This document shows, piece after piece, positions 1 through 7,243 of a stretch of DNA of 16,243 bases. The first letter of the stretch is position 1. The number at the start of each line of letters is the position of its first letter. The notes under the pieces are model-generated. The model saw nothing but the letters and a program-made list of their open reading frames with translations, did no database searches and was not told where the DNA came from. The stretch spans positions 1 through 16,243 of the forward strand of contig VFKK01000232.1 of assembly GCA_009885605.1 (NCBI GenBank), read 5' to 3'. The stretch is from Cyclobacteriaceae bacterium (GTDB taxonomy: Bacteria; Bacteroidota; Bacteroidia; Cytophagales; Cyclobacteriaceae). A program made the translations under genes and the position numbers.

Positions 1-912
1 GGAGATACTGCCATTTTCTTTGGATTATCAGGAACGGGAAAGACTACCCTTTCAGCGGATCCAAATCGTTTTTTAATTGGTGACGATGAGCATGGATGGG
101 CAAAAGAAGGCATTTTCAATTTTGAAGGAGGTTGCTATGCGAAAGTCATCAACTTAAGCCGCACCAATGAACCTGAAATCTGGGATGCAATCCGTTTTGG
201 TGCCATTGTGGAAAATACCCGTTTCAAACCAGGAACCCGCGAAGTCGATTATTCAAACAAATCGGTAACCGAAAACACACGAACCGCCTATCCTATTCAT
301 CATATTCCCAATTCGGTGGGGCCTTCGATAGGAGGAATTCCTAAAAACATTTTTTTCCTGACAGCAGATGCTTTTGGCGTGATCCCTCCTATTTCAAGGT
401 TGAACAAAAGCCAGGCGATGTATCATTTTATTTCTGGCTACACAGCTAAAGTTGCCGGGACAGAAATGGGAGTGACAGAACCAAAATTGACCTTTTCAGC
501 CTGTTTCGGAGCAGCTTTCTTTCCTCTTCATCCAGCAAAATATGCCACTCTTTTGGGAGAAAAGATGGAAACGAATGAGGTAAACGTCTGGTTGATTAAT
601 ACAGGATGGACGGGTGGTCCATATGGTATCGGAACGAGAATGAAACTTTCCTATACAAGAGCAATGATCACTGCGGCATTGGAGGGAAGTTTGAATGCGG
701 TGGATTTTTCAAAGCATCCAATTTTTGGTTTTGAAGTTCCCCAATTGTGCCAAAACGTTCCTTCGACAATCCTCAATCCCAGAAATACCTGGAGTAATCC
801 GGAAGCATATGACCTGCAAGCAAAAGAATTAGCAATTGCTTTTCAAAAGAATTTTGAAAAATTCAAAGAATACGCTTCGGAGGATATTTTAAAAGGTTCA
901 CCTACCATTTAA
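1..912 (+). CDS. pckA: Phosphoenolpyruvate carboxykinase (ATP), 5' end outside window
   Basis: Catalyses oxaloacetate + ATP to phosphoenolpyruvate + CO2 + ADP in the cytoplasm, the entry step of gluconeogenesis from TCA intermediates. The reading frame is open from base 1, so the gene starts upstream; 303 codons are visible, against a usual total of about 530-540. Seen directly: the P-loop GLSGTGKTTLS at the very start (bases 22-54), the kinase-2 metal motif LIGDDEHGW shortly after, then FNFEGGCYAK, ENTRTAYPIHHI, FLTADAFGVIPP, FSACFGAAF and INTGWTGGPYG. These are signatures of the ATP-dependent family, not the GTP-dependent one. The GTG at 208 is only an internal valine codon and should not be taken as the start. 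The frame ends in TAA at 910-912 with no lesion. No strong terminator hairpin follows; a T-rich stretch lies at about 928-933. Identification is very secure; only the N-terminal substrate-binding half cannot be checked. Confidence 0.97.
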   Translation, partial: GDTAIFFGLSGTGKTTLSADPNRFLIGDDEHGWAKEGIFNFEGGCYAKVINLSRTNEPEIWDAIRFGAIVENTRFKPGTREVDYSNKSVTENTRTAYPIHHIPNSVGPSIGGIPKNIFFLTADAFGVIPPISRLNKSQAMYHFISGYTAKVAGTEMGVTEPKLTFSACFGAAFFPLHPAKYATLLGEKMETNEVNVWLINTGWTGGPYGIGTRMKLSYTRAMITAALEGSLNAVDFSKHPIFGFEVPQLCQNVPSTILNPRNTWSNPEAYDLQAKELAIAFQKNFEKFKEYASEDILKGSPTI

Positions 913-977
913 TAAAAGAGTGAAGTGTTTTTTCAATCCTTTTCTATTAATCATCAAAAAATATCCAAGTCAAACCC

Positions 978-985
978 TATTTTTG
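978..985 (+). promoter_or_regulatory. Putative -7 element (TATTTTTG) of the cyclophilin gene
   Basis: An exact match to the Bacteroidota -7 consensus TAnnTTTG lies 62 bases before the cyclophilin ATG, in the 135-base gap after pckA. No clear TTG -33 element is present at 19-21 bases upstream, so this is only a half-supported promoter. It predicts a transcript start near 990-993 and a leader of roughly 55 bases without a Shine-Dalgarno site. Confidence 0.45.
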
Positions 986-1047
986 CCGATCTGTTTTATT
1001 CTCTATCGAAACCGAGCAGCAAAACCTGAAACCATAATTTTAATCTA

Positions 1048-1485
1048 ATGAAAACAGCAGAAATTATTACCGCAAAAGGAACAATGAAAGTGGAGTTTTA
1101 CGAAAAGGATGCTCCTAACACTGTTCAGAATTTTGTGGATTTGGCCAATAAAGGATTCTATGACGGTCTGACTTTTCACCGTGTTATTCCAAACTTCGTA
1201 ATTCAAGGTGGTTGTCCGGTTGGAAACGGTTCAGGCGGACCTGGTTATAAAATCAAGTGTGAGCTAGAGGGAGAAAACCAATACCATGATCGTGGAGTAC
1301 TCTCCATGGCCCATGCCGGAAGAAATACCGGAGGTTCTCAGTTTTTCATTTGCCATAGCCGTGATAATACTGCTCATTTGGACAGAAATCACACTTGCTT
1401 CGGCAAAGTGGTAGAAGGCCTGGATGTGATTGACGCAATCAAACCCGGTGACAAAATCGAAAAAATCGTTGTAAGCGAATCATAA
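1048..1485 (+). CDS. Cyclophilin-type peptidyl-prolyl cis-trans isomerase, cytoplasmic
   Basis: Isomerises X-Pro peptide bonds during protein folding. The 145-residue product is a minimal single-domain cyclophilin. Catalytic motif FHRVIPNFVIQGG starts at F43 with R45 as the active-site arginine; GSQFFI (96-101) supplies the glutamine and phenylalanines of the substrate pocket; the loop HLDRNHTCFG (110-119) has His110 where cyclosporin-sensitive cyclophilins carry Trp. That change is common in bacterial members and implies weak drug binding, not loss of catalysis. There is no signal peptide, so it should act in the cytosol, unlike many Bacteroidota homologues with export signals. The ATG at 1048 is the only sensible start, directly before the conserved first strand; no Shine-Dalgarno motif precedes it. 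It appears monocistronic, with its own -7 element and a perfect terminator starting at the stop codon. Which ppi paralogue it is cannot be told here. Confidence 0.95.
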   Translation: MKTAEIITAKGTMKVEFYEKDAPNTVQNFVDLANKGFYDGLTFHRVIPNFVIQGGCPVGNGSGGPGYKIKCELEGENQYHDRGVLSMAHAGRNTGGSQFFICHSRDNTAHLDRNHTCFGKVVEGLDVIDAIKPGDKIEKIVVSES

Positions 1486-1515
1486 AAAAATCCCCTCAAT
1501 TGAGGGGATTTTTTT
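1484..1515. terminator. Bidirectional intrinsic terminator between convergent genes
   Basis: A perfect palindrome: seven A, then TCCCCTCAA / TTGAGGGGA, then seven T. On either strand it gives a stable GC-rich hairpin followed by a U tract. It begins inside the TAA of the cyclophilin gene and ends six bases before the TAA of the ceramidase-like gene on the opposite strand, so it can end both transcripts. Confidence 0.93.
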
Positions 1516-1521
1516 ATGATT

Positions 1522-3081
1522 TTATTGGTCCAGTTCCTTTAGAATTTTTACTACTTCTGCGTGAATTTTTGGAGCAGTTTCCGGACCCAATGAATTGATT
1601 TCGCCATATGGTCGATTTTTAAAATCGTAACTAAAGGGAGGTTCCACGTCCCATTGACTTTTGGGGACAATGTACCCGATCATATCGTTAGACAACCCAC
1701 CAAAAAACTTAAACTTCCCAGGAATCAGGGTTTGCAAAGCGGGAACCTCTACGGGATCTATACCATAATCCGCACCTGGAGGAGATTCAATCCCACCATG
1801 TAGAATTTCAGGATACAATTCCCCCGGGACATGAACAAAAGTAGCCGAACCCAAAGTCCAAGCGGACACCTCTGAGCGAATATGCTTCCAAGAAGTAAAT
1901 CCCCTGTCGAAAATCCCGAGAAATGCTGCAAGATGGAATAAAGTATTGTCCATTTTCAATTCTATGGATTTTGCCCGAACGGACAGGTTGGGTTTATTTT
2001 CAATCTTCCAAACAGTATCTCTTAACGTTTCTAAGGTTATTTTTGCAAGCGCTTTACCCTGGGCCCTCATCTTGTCCGGACTTTGCTTTTCAAGTAATTG
2101 GCCAGAAAATGGGTCAGCTACTGCCATATCAGGATGTGTAGTCATCAGACCTCCAATTGCACCATTGAGAAAGATAGCTACTCCTCCCACTCCTTCTGTT
2201 ACAAGTGTATCTCCTTCTGAAATCCCACTTTCGACCATATTTCTCCAAGGATCCGGAAAATCAGAACTAATTTGAATATTATCAGACCAAAGTGTTTCCG
2301 GATGATTTCCCCAATTCATTAAGGTTCCGAGTGTTTTGCCGTTTTCAGCGTCTAAGACTTGCATCAAATTCAATGAGGCATCAAAGACCATGGGTTTTCG
2401 GGTATCGCCAACAAGAGGCTTTAGCTTTTCTTTCTCTACTGCATACCGAAATACTGCAGGACGCAGTGCCATCGAGGCTTCAGCAACTGCATCTCGAATA
2501 CCTAGTTGGACTTGACTCAGATACTCCGGATCAACGCCTGAAGTGTAATCTGATGATCCCCATTGCCCTATCAAATCCGGAGAAGAATGAACATGCGTGC
2601 TCGCAATAATCACATAGTCCAATTCCGGATTAGTTTCCAAAATCAATTTTCGAGCAGTTATCACTTCATCATTTCCAAAGCCAACCATATCTATGACGCA
2701 AAGAGCAATTTTCACATCTCCCGCATCTAAAACCATTGCTCTGGCCCATAGCGGATCCAACACACTCTGGGCGGGTCTGGAATTATGAAAGCCTGCAAGC
2801 CAAATGGCATCAAACTTACCGTCACCGTTCGCATCTTCAAACGTATCGCCATCCTCCTGCTTATATCTGGAATCGACGTTTACATCAGTCCAGGTTTCAA
2901 AGTTCTTCGGGGTGATGTCAACTTTGGCAAATCCAGCCAACACCTCATTCTGTGATGAATTCAGATCAATATCTACTGAATAGCCTTGATAGCGATCTCG
3001 AAATTGATACAGGGAAAAAAGCCAAATACCTAAAAATGACACTCCTAGAAAAATCAGGAATCCAAAGAGAAATTTTTTCAT
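1522..3081 (-). CDS. Membrane-anchored neutral/alkaline ceramidase-like hydrolase
   Basis: The 519-residue protein resembles the catalytic domain of neutral/alkaline non-lysosomal ceramidases, zinc amidases that cleave ceramide to sphingosine and a fatty acid. Residues 4-24 form one hydrophobic helix after MKK, a signal anchor or uncleaved signal peptide, so the enzyme should face the periplasm. Family-like signatures in order: AGFAKVDITP (49-58); THVHSSPD (162-169), the place of the family's histidine zinc ligand; NWGNHPE (257-262) for a second histidine; PGE (419-421) for the glutamate; and SNDMIGYIVP (464-473) with Tyr470. Assignment of these as ligands is by motif position only. An EF-hand-like loop DANGDGKFD (83-91) is inserted near the N-terminus. 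It is shorter than classical ceramidases (about 640-760 residues) and lacks their C-terminal domain, so the natural substrate may be another lipid or N-acyl amide. It is a single gene, convergent with the cyclophilin gene and divergent from the barrel protein gene. Confidence 0.8.
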   Translation of the reverse strand: MKKFLFGFLIFLGVSFLGIWLFSLYQFRDRYQGYSVDIDLNSSQNEVLAGFAKVDITPKNFETWTDVNVDSRYKQEDGDTFEDANGDGKFDAIWLAGFHNSRPAQSVLDPLWARAMVLDAGDVKIALCVIDMVGFGNDEVITARKLILETNPELDYVIIASTHVHSSPDLIGQWGSSDYTSGVDPEYLSQVQLGIRDAVAEASMALRPAVFRYAVEKEKLKPLVGDTRKPMVFDASLNLMQVLDAENGKTLGTLMNWGNHPETLWSDNIQISSDFPDPWRNMVESGISEGDTLVTEGVGGVAIFLNGAIGGLMTTHPDMAVADPFSGQLLEKQSPDKMRAQGKALAKITLETLRDTVWKIENKPNLSVRAKSIELKMDNTLFHLAAFLGIFDRGFTSWKHIRSEVSAWTLGSATFVHVPGELYPEILHGGIESPPGADYGIDPVEVPALQTLIPGKFKFFGGLSNDMIGYIVPKSQWDVEPPFSYDFKNRPYGEINSLGPETAPKIHAEVVKILKELDQ

Positions 3082-3218
3082 AATTAAGGTCTTTTGGGTG
3101 CTTTTAAATTTTAATTAAAATCTTGAATTTCTTCCAAAATAGCTAATTGCCACGTTCATTTTTGAAAAAGCAAGTTTGGAACAGATATTGGAAAGAAGTA
3201 GATACAAACTAAATTTCG

Positions 3219-3824
3219 ATGAAATCCCAAAATTTAATTCTCCTGTTTATATTTTTTATCACTTCCATGTCACCCCTGATGGCACAGCGATACGGCACAG
3301 CCGTGGGACTGAGATTTGGAAATAATAGCCTGGGAAGGACTATCGGGATCACAGGTCAGCAAAGAATTACCCAGCGCTTAACCCTTGAGGGAATCTTACA
3401 ATCTGACTTTAGTAGAAATTCAAATTTGAGTCTACTCATCGAAAAGCATCATCCGGTCATTTCAAAGCGATTCAATTATTACTATGGTGCGGGGATTTCC
3501 TTCGGCAAAGAAGAAAGCTTCGAAAAAATGGAAGACAGTAACCAAATCATCCAAACCTATGGAAATGCTACCACAGGAATTGACTTGATTACTGGGTTTG
3601 AGATGACTTTGTTGAATACAGTGCTTTCATTGGACTACAAGCCCAATATCAATATTGCCGGAAGAGAGGAATTTTTCAGAAGTCAGATAGGTATTTCCGC
3701 CAGGATGGTTTTGGTGAAAAGCAAAGAGCAAAAGAAAAAACAAAGACAGCGGGAAAAGGCAAAAACTTCAAATCAAAAGAATTCTACTCTACCCGGGATT
3801 GGATCTATTTTCAAAAAGAAATAA
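3219..3824 (+). CDS. Secreted, probable outer-membrane beta-barrel protein with basic C-terminal tail
   Basis: No specific family recognised. The 201-residue product starts with a clear signal peptide: MK, a hydrophobic stretch to about residue 20, then a likely signal peptidase I site after Ala22 (LMAQ). Residues 23-165 alternate short amphipathic strands and glycine/asparagine turns (GTAVGLRFGNN, LTLEGILQSDFS, NYYYGAGISFG, ATTGIDLITGFEM, TVLSLDYKPN, SQIGISARMVL), the pattern of small outer-membrane beta barrels of about eight strands. The last 37 residues are quite different: very rich in Lys, Arg and Gln, ending GIGSIFKKK. A barrel normally ends at its last strand, so this tail is odd and may be periplasmic. 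The gene is divergent from the ceramidase-like gene, 137 bases away, with no clear TAnnTTTG element between them, and convergent with trmH, 9 bases away. Role unknown. Confidence 0.75.
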   Translation: MKSQNLILLFIFFITSMSPLMAQRYGTAVGLRFGNNSLGRTIGITGQQRITQRLTLEGILQSDFSRNSNLSLLIEKHHPVISKRFNYYYGAGISFGKEESFEKMEDSNQIIQTYGNATTGIDLITGFEMTLLNTVLSLDYKPNINIAGREEFFRSQIGISARMVLVKSKEQKKKQRQREKAKTSNQKNSTLPGIGSIFKKK

Positions 3825-3833
3825 GCGGGACCT

Positions 3834-4533
3834 CTATTTCAGTGTCTTTTTATACACCTTTTCTTGCAAGTCGGAGTTCTCGACAACAGATCTGTACCAC
3901 TTCAATCGGAGGTTTTGCCTCTCTTCAGTCGAAAGATAAAAATCGGGATGGTTATATTTCCCTGCCTTTTGAATGAGGTCAAATAACAGGATTGATGCCG
4001 CAACAGAGATGTTGAAGCTTTCCGTAAAACCCAACATCGGAATGTGAACCAACCCGTCGCAATTTGATTTTACTTCTTCACTTATCCCCTCATGCTCATT
4101 TCCAAAAACCAAAGCGAGTTTTTCAGTCGGCTCTAAATCAAAAATGGAAACTGACTGAGGTGCGGGCCTGGTTCCGTAGCTTTTGTAGCCTTTTTGCCGT
4201 AACGACTGAAAGCAAGCCTGAACAGAACTGCCTTCCTCTAGGTAGTATTTATGCAAATCCACCCATTGCGAAGCACCGCGAGTAACGTATGGATTGACTT
4301 TGTATGAATTGATTTTTTCAATAATACGAATGTCCTGAACTCCAAAACAATCGCAAGTCCCAATCACTGCACTTGCATTATGCGGTTTAAAAATATCTTC
4401 CAAAACCACTGTAATAAAGCGGGTGCGCTCAGCTAATACCCACCCTCTCCATCACTGATTTCTTATGGGGTGTGATGAATTGGCCTAAATAGTCCAGCAA
4501 GTTTTGATCGAATTCGATTTCTCTTTCACTCAT
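3834..4533 (-). pseudogene. trmH: TrmH-family (SPOUT) RNA 2'-O-methyltransferase, apparent frameshift
   Basis: The family transfers a methyl group from S-adenosylmethionine to a ribose 2'-OH, in TrmH proper that of tRNA G18. The open frame 4409-3834 starts only at an internal GTG and encodes motif 1 (PHNASAV), motif 2 (FGNEHEGIS) and motif 3 (IPMLGFTESFNISVA). The expected N-terminus lies just upstream in another frame: ATG at 4531-4533, reading MSEREIEFDQNLLDYLGQ and on to MERV, then a TGA after GIS. Removing one G from GTGGGTATT (about 4440-4447) joins both parts as MERV-VLAERTRFITVVLED and gives 232 residues, a normal family length. In this numbering residue 58 is Gly (codon GGG) where the family has the catalytic Arg of motif 1. 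The start follows parC by 16 bases, so it is last in the parE-parC transcript. It could be a true pseudogene, a base-calling error, or, less likely, programmed frameshifting. Confidence is high in the family and moderate in the gene being broken in nature. Confidence 0.8.
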
Positions 4534-4549
4534 TTACTCAAACAAATTT

Positions 4550-7174
4550 TTAAAATAAGCCCAATTGTTCGTCATCCTCTTTTTTAACGGAAAGGTCAAT
4601 GGTAGTTCCTATTTCCAATTCATCATCCGCATCAGCCTCAGATGAATCTTCAAGGTCTTCGGATAGCTCTGGTTCAGCCGCTTTTTTTGATTGGATCAAG
4701 GCCAAATCTTTAACCGGATAGGTGCTCAATTTATTGCCAATGGCCTTCCAGCCTTTCACATCGATCAGCATATCCAAGTCGTATTCCATAGCTTCTTCTT
4801 CTTTACCTTTTATCAAGGTCACTGAAATCTGAGGTTGCTTTTCAGTCGAGACAAGTTTCAGGTAAGATTGCTTGTGATCTGTGATAAAGTTAAATTTCTT
4901 ATTGATCGTGGTAGTTTCAATTTGGAATCGTTTGACGAAAAACGTCTTCGTACCTCCATCGTAATAAACAGCGGAAACGGTACTTAAAGGATTGAATTTT
5001 TCAATCAAAACTACTTCACTAGCCTCAAATCGATTTGTCAATTCGAATGTTGTTAACTCGTATTCGCCGCTTTTATAACAAACAAATATTCTGTCTTCAC
5101 CCAAGAAGTTACCAATCAACCTACCTCTTTGATCGGTATTTAGCCTACCTATGACCGCATCGTAATAAATATTCAAACCTCCCAGAGTGGAAACACCCTC
5201 CATTTTCAACTGGATTTTTCTTACCGGATAGCGTGTCAGGATATTTCCCTGAGCACTTCTTCCCTTGATCTCAATTGTTGCAAAATCGAAGTCAAAAACC
5301 TTTACTCTGGCTTTGGCACCTTGAGTCAGAAACACGGTAATAATCTCAGCTTCACCATTTGGATTTGCGGTGAAATACATGACTTTGGAGCCTTTTGTTC
5401 CTTTTGTTAAATCATATTCTTTATCTCGCGTGATTCCTAAAACTTGAAAACGCTTGACCATTGCTTTTCCTGAGGTTCCTTCAAGGTAAATCAGGTTATA
5501 AACCATCCGCTCGTCTCCTTTGCGGAATACGCCCACGTGGAGTATATCCTTTCCCATGAAGACTTTTTCTGAGATCTTAGAAACCATGCAAACTCCATCC
5601 CGACGTATCACAATAATGTCGTCCAAATCAGAACAATCGCAAACAAATTCATCCTTCTTGAGTCCAAAACCCACAAATCCGTCGAGTTTGTTTACATAAA
5701 GTTTGGCATTATTTGCAGCAACGGTGGTTGCCTGAATCGTATCGAAGGCTCGGATTTCAGTCTTCCGCTCCCGGCCTTTTCCATATTTATCCAGGAGGTT
5801 CTGGTAATAATTGATCGCATAATCGGTCAAATGACGAAGATGATAATTGACTTCTTTCAGTTCTTCCTGAAGTCTTTTCATCAATTCATCTGCTTTGAAT
5901 GTATCGAATTTTGATATCCTCTTGATTTTGATCTCTGTCAAGCGCAGCAAATCATCCTGGGTAATCTCCCGATAGAAATCCGGCTTAAATGGATCCAATC
6001 CTCTATCAATAGCTACCAAAACTGCTTCCCAGGTGGTACACTCCTCGATGTCCCGATAGATTCGGTTTTCAATGAAGATTTTCTCCAGCGAAGAGAAAAG
6101 CAATTTCTCCATCAATTCGCTTTTCCGAATCTCTAATTCACGCTTCAGCAGCGCTTTTGTTTGCTTGGTGTTGTATTCTAAAATATCATTGACAGTGAGG
6201 AAAACTGGCTTATCCTCGATGATCACACAAGCATTTGGGGAAATGGAAATCTCACAATCTGTAAATGCATACAGCGCATCAATAGTCATATCCGGAGAAA
6301 CTCCCGGGGCCAGTTGAATCTGAATCTCTACGTCTTTGGCTGTGTTATCCACTACCTTTTTGATCTTGATTTTGCCTTTGTCGTTGGCTTTCAAGATAGA
6401 ATCGATCAAAGAATCAGTAGTCGTTCCATAGGGTATTTCCTTTATTAAGAGGGTCTTACTGTCTTCCTCTTCAATCCTGGCTCTAACCTTTACCCTACTG
6501 CCTCGCAAGCCTTCATGATATTCTGAAAAGTCTGCGAAACCTCCGGTAATAAAGTCCGGAAGAATATTGGTTTTGTGTCCGTTGAGGATCGCGATAGACC
6601 CTTCAATTAGTTCGCGAAAGTTGTGTGGGAGGATTTTGGTCGAAAGACCAACGGCAATACCTTCTACACCCTGAGCCAAAAGCAACGGGAATTTCACCGG
6701 TAAAGTAACCGGCTCCCGCTTTCTACCATCGTAAGAAAGCTGCCATTCCGTTGTCTGAGCATTAAAAACAACCTCAAGTGCAAACTTGGAAAGTCTTGCT
6801 TCGATGTAACGTGAAGCCGCAGCACCATCGCCGGTACGTACATCTCCCCAGTTACCCTGAGTCTCGATCAGTAATTCCTTTTGACCGATGTTGACAATTG
6901 CATCACCTATTGAAGCGTCTCCATGCGGATGATATTGCATGGACTGACCGATGATGTTAGCGACTTTATTGAATCGGCCATCATCCATTTCCTTCATTGC
7001 ATGAAGGATTCGGCGCTGCACAGGCTTCAGACCATCCTCAATTGCCGGAACAGCCCGCTCTAAAATAACATAAGATGCATAATCGAGAAACCAGTCTTTG
7101 TACATGCCGGTGATAGGCACTGAAGTGTGCAGGCTCTCATCGCCGTCTCGTTTCAAATTCTTTTCTTCACTCAT
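4550..7174 (-). CDS. parC: DNA topoisomerase IV subunit A
   Basis: This is the DNA-cleaving and religating subunit of topoisomerase IV, which decatenates daughter chromosomes with ParE. The 874-residue protein begins with a short polar leader, then the breakage-reunion domain: MYKDWFLDYASYVILERAVP (24-43), LKPVQRRILHAM (49-60), YHPHGDASIGDAIV (81-94) and AASRYIEARLSK (119-130), with Tyr123 as the DNA-linking tyrosine. The coiled-coil gate region spans about 330-460, and a C-terminal beta-pinwheel-type region about 490-830. The canonical GyrA box (QRRGGKG) is absent, which fits topoisomerase IV instead of gyrase. The last ~45 residues are an acidic tail ending EQLGLF. At the quinolone-contact positions the residues are Ala87 (E. 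coli ParC Ser80) and Asp91 (Glu84). It follows parE by 69 bases on the same strand and precedes trmH by 16. ATG start at 7172-7174 with no Shine-Dalgarno motif. The gyrase alternative is disfavoured by the paired ParE-type B subunit. Confidence 0.95.
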   Translation of the reverse strand: MSEEKNLKRDGDESLHTSVPITGMYKDWFLDYASYVILERAVPAIEDGLKPVQRRILHAMKEMDDGRFNKVANIIGQSMQYHPHGDASIGDAIVNIGQKELLIETQGNWGDVRTGDGAAASRYIEARLSKFALEVVFNAQTTEWQLSYDGRKREPVTLPVKFPLLLAQGVEGIAVGLSTKILPHNFRELIEGSIAILNGHKTNILPDFITGGFADFSEYHEGLRGSRVKVRARIEEEDSKTLLIKEIPYGTTTDSLIDSILKANDKGKIKIKKVVDNTAKDVEIQIQLAPGVSPDMTIDALYAFTDCEISISPNACVIIEDKPVFLTVNDILEYNTKQTKALLKRELEIRKSELMEKLLFSSLEKIFIENRIYRDIEECTTWEAVLVAIDRGLDPFKPDFYREITQDDLLRLTEIKIKRISKFDTFKADELMKRLQEELKEVNYHLRHLTDYAINYYQNLLDKYGKGRERKTEIRAFDTIQATTVAANNAKLYVNKLDGFVGFGLKKDEFVCDCSDLDDIIVIRRDGVCMVSKISEKVFMGKDILHVGVFRKGDERMVYNLIYLEGTSGKAMVKRFQVLGITRDKEYDLTKGTKGSKVMYFTANPNGEAEIITVFLTQGAKARVKVFDFDFATIEIKGRSAQGNILTRYPVRKIQLKMEGVSTLGGLNIYYDAVIGRLNTDQRGRLIGNFLGEDRIFVCYKSGEYELTTFELTNRFEASEVVLIEKFNPLSTVSAVYYDGGTKTFFVKRFQIETTTINKKFNFITDHKQSYLKLVSTEKQPQISVTLIKGKEEEAMEYDLDMLIDVKGWKAIGNKLSTYPVKDLALIQSKKAAEPELSEDLEDSSEADADDELEIGTTIDLSVKKEDDEQLGLF

Positions 7175-7243
7175 TTAATAAGTCCTTTTTTACAATCGTG
7201 AGTTCGAATGATCCTGCTATATTATTTCTCTTACCGGACAGAA

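Noticed and set aside
1923..2609. Three plus-strand open frames opposite the ceramidase-like gene
   Set aside because: Shadows of the minus-strand gene, overlapping each other in different frames and lacking any family signature.
3818..3840. GAAATA...TATTTC inverted repeat as a terminator between the barrel gene and trmH
   Set aside because: Only six AT-rich pairs with a bulged extension and no adjacent T run; too weak to call.
4430..4460. Programmed ribosomal frameshift in trmH
   Set aside because: No recognised slippery heptamer or RF2-like shift site is present; a simple one-base insertion or sequencing error explains the data better.
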